In this document: piece after piece, positions 42,278 through 43,400 of the stretch
How the letters are laid out: every line of letters begins with the position of its first letter
Numbering within the stretch: position 1 is the first letter of the stretch
Notes under the pieces: model-generated
Databases searched by the model: none
Seen by the model: the letters and a program-made list of their open reading frames with translations, nothing else
What the model was told of the DNA's origin: nothing
Program-made: the position numbers and the translations under genes
Source of the DNA: an uncultured Pelagibacteraceae bacterium
GTDB taxonomy: Bacteria; Pseudomonadota; Alphaproteobacteria; Pelagibacterales; Pelagibacteraceae
Assembly (NCBI GenBank): GCA_902596515.1
Contig: CACJUF010000010.1
Location: 1-43,400, forward strand
DNA length: 43,400 nt
Reading direction: 5' to 3'

Positions 42278-43400
42278 ATAGAAAAAAAAAACAACTCTAA
42301 GATCATAGAGTTACATAACAGACCAATTTATTTAAAATATCTGGTAAATGATTTAAAGAAGAGAGATTATATTTTATATTTTCATAACGATCCTCTTACA
42401 ATGTCTGGATCAAAAAGTATCAAAGAAAGATCTTTTTTATTAGATAATTGTTACAGGATAGTTTTTAACAGTAATTGGTCAAAAAAAAGATTTTTGCAAA
42501 AAATGAAATCAGATGCAATTAATAGTGAAAAATTAATTGTAATTAATCAATCAGCTTCAAAAAATAAAATAAATTTTAATAATAAAAAAAAACTAATAAC
42601 ATTTGTTGGTAAACTTAATAGATCTAAAGGATATGATCTTTTCGGTAAAGCGGTTTTAAAAATATTAAAAAAGTACAAAGACTGGTCAGCTTATGTAGTT
42701 GGAGATGAACCAAGAGACAAACTTGACTTTAAACATGAAAGATTGAAAAATTTTGGATTTAAAGAACATAAAGAAGTTATAAAAATTTATAAAGAGACAA
42801 GTATAGCCGTTGTTTGCTCAAGATGGGATGAACCTTTTGGCAGAACAAGTTTAGAAGCAGCCGCAAATGGTTGTGCTGTAATCATTAGCAACAGAGGCGG
42901 TTTACCAGAAACTATAACTAATGGTAGAATACTTAAAAAATTAAATGTTAATGAAATTTATAAAAATATTGAAGATTTGATTAAAAATTCATCCATTAGA
43001 ATTAAATATCAAAAGTTATCTTATAAAAACTTTTATTTATCTCACGAATATGTTTCTGACCAAATTGATAATATTAGAAATAATTTAAGCAAGATAAGTA
43101 AACCGTTTTTGTCTAATTCACAATTAAATCTTAGAATATTACACATTACAAATTTTAATGAGAGGCATAATGGCCGACTTTTCTTTAACACTGGAAGAAG
43201 ATTAAATAACGGTTTCATCAGACTTGGACATAGTGTTTTAGAATTTAGTGATAGGGATATTGTAAGTAGAGGTAAATCTTTAAAAGATTTTTATGGATCT
43301 GATACATTGAATGATAAATTAATTAAGACTTGTTATCATTTTAAGCCAGATTTAATAGTTTTGGGGCATGCGGATATGATATCAAAAGATATTTTATATA
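42278..43400 (+). pseudogene. Remainder of interrupted tandem glycosyltransferase gene (GT4 domain plus start of a second GT domain), running off the window
   Basis: The frame of the preceding fragment stays open for 374 further codons. It codes KKNNSKIIELHNRPIYLKYL, then FVGKLNRSKGYDLFGKA and SRWDEPFGRTSLEAAANG, where the E-x7-E motif of GT4 enzymes is clear, and GGLPETITNG. From about 43128 a second module begins (LRILHITNFNERHNGRLFFN, GRRLNNGFIRLGHSVLEF, SDRDIV), resembling the start of another glycosyltransferase. Such enzymes build surface polysaccharide. If the upstream TAA is real, the first usable start is ATG 42401, which would lack the N-terminal Rossmann lobe. If TAA is a sequence error, this and the previous entry are one gene. 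Confidence 0.7.

Overview
The window reads as a continuous, extremely gene-dense and A+T-rich stretch of a free-living alphaproteobacterial chromosome. It most probably belongs to the SAR11 clade (Pelagibacterales, 'Candidatus Pelagibacter'-like). The reasons are the base composition (judged by eye, not computed), the Lys/Asn/Ile-rich proteins, the intergenic gaps of a few bases, the many stop/start overlaps (TAATG, ATGA), and alphaproteobacterial gene orders such as argS-x-nagZ-scpA-scpB-tatABC-serS and rlpA-dac-tmk-holB-metG-tatD. No stretch over 300 bases lacks a gene. I see no insertion sequence, phage, integrase, CRISPR array or rRNA.

Layout. 1-2.8 kb: end of a zinc-binding protein (ZnuA) with a 61-residue His-rich loop, an Ldh2-family reductase, then xthA and erpA on the minus strand. 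2.9-13.7 kb: a long plus-strand run with dgt, argS, a small membrane protein, nagZ, scpA, scpB, tatA, tatB, tatC, serS, yajC, secD and secF, joining translation, wall recycling, chromosome condensation and both export systems. 13.7-17.2 kb (minus): a PuuD-like membrane protein and uvrA. 17.3-22.5 kb (plus): ssb, gyrA, coaD, a cyclophilin and tgt. 22.5-24.7 kb: tRNA-Lys and a TPR/GT41 O-GlcNAc-transferase-like gene. 24.7-28.6 kb: a Tat-dependent M48 protease, a DUF502 membrane protein with a tiny leader ORF, recG and sdhE. 28.6-37.1 kb: tRNA-Ser, then a packed plus-strand run of rarD, mltB, an rlpA-like lipoprotein, dac, tmk, holB, metG, tatD and a metallo-beta-lactamase-fold gene. 37.1-39.3 kb (minus): a periplasmic glutathione peroxidase, nhaA and a zinc-ribbon membrane protein. 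39.4-43.4 kb: tRNA-Pro, an NDUFS4-like complex I subunit, an SbmA/BacA-like transporter, class II fructose bisphosphatase, tRNA-Glu, a GIY-YIG protein, and a tandem glycosyltransferase gene broken by one in-frame stop and running off the window.

Most of this is core housekeeping, and I do not see a clear new defence or mobile system. The most unusual signals are these: a Tgt lacking two of its zinc-binding cysteines; a cyclophilin that may be made in exported and cytosolic forms from two starts; a 25-codon membrane ORF coupled to the DUF502 gene; two protein genes starting 2 and 6 bases after tRNAs, one with its Shine-Dalgarno inside the tRNA; an RlpA-like protein without its catalytic motif; an SbmA-like protein without its N-terminal segment; and the interrupted tandem glycosyltransferase.
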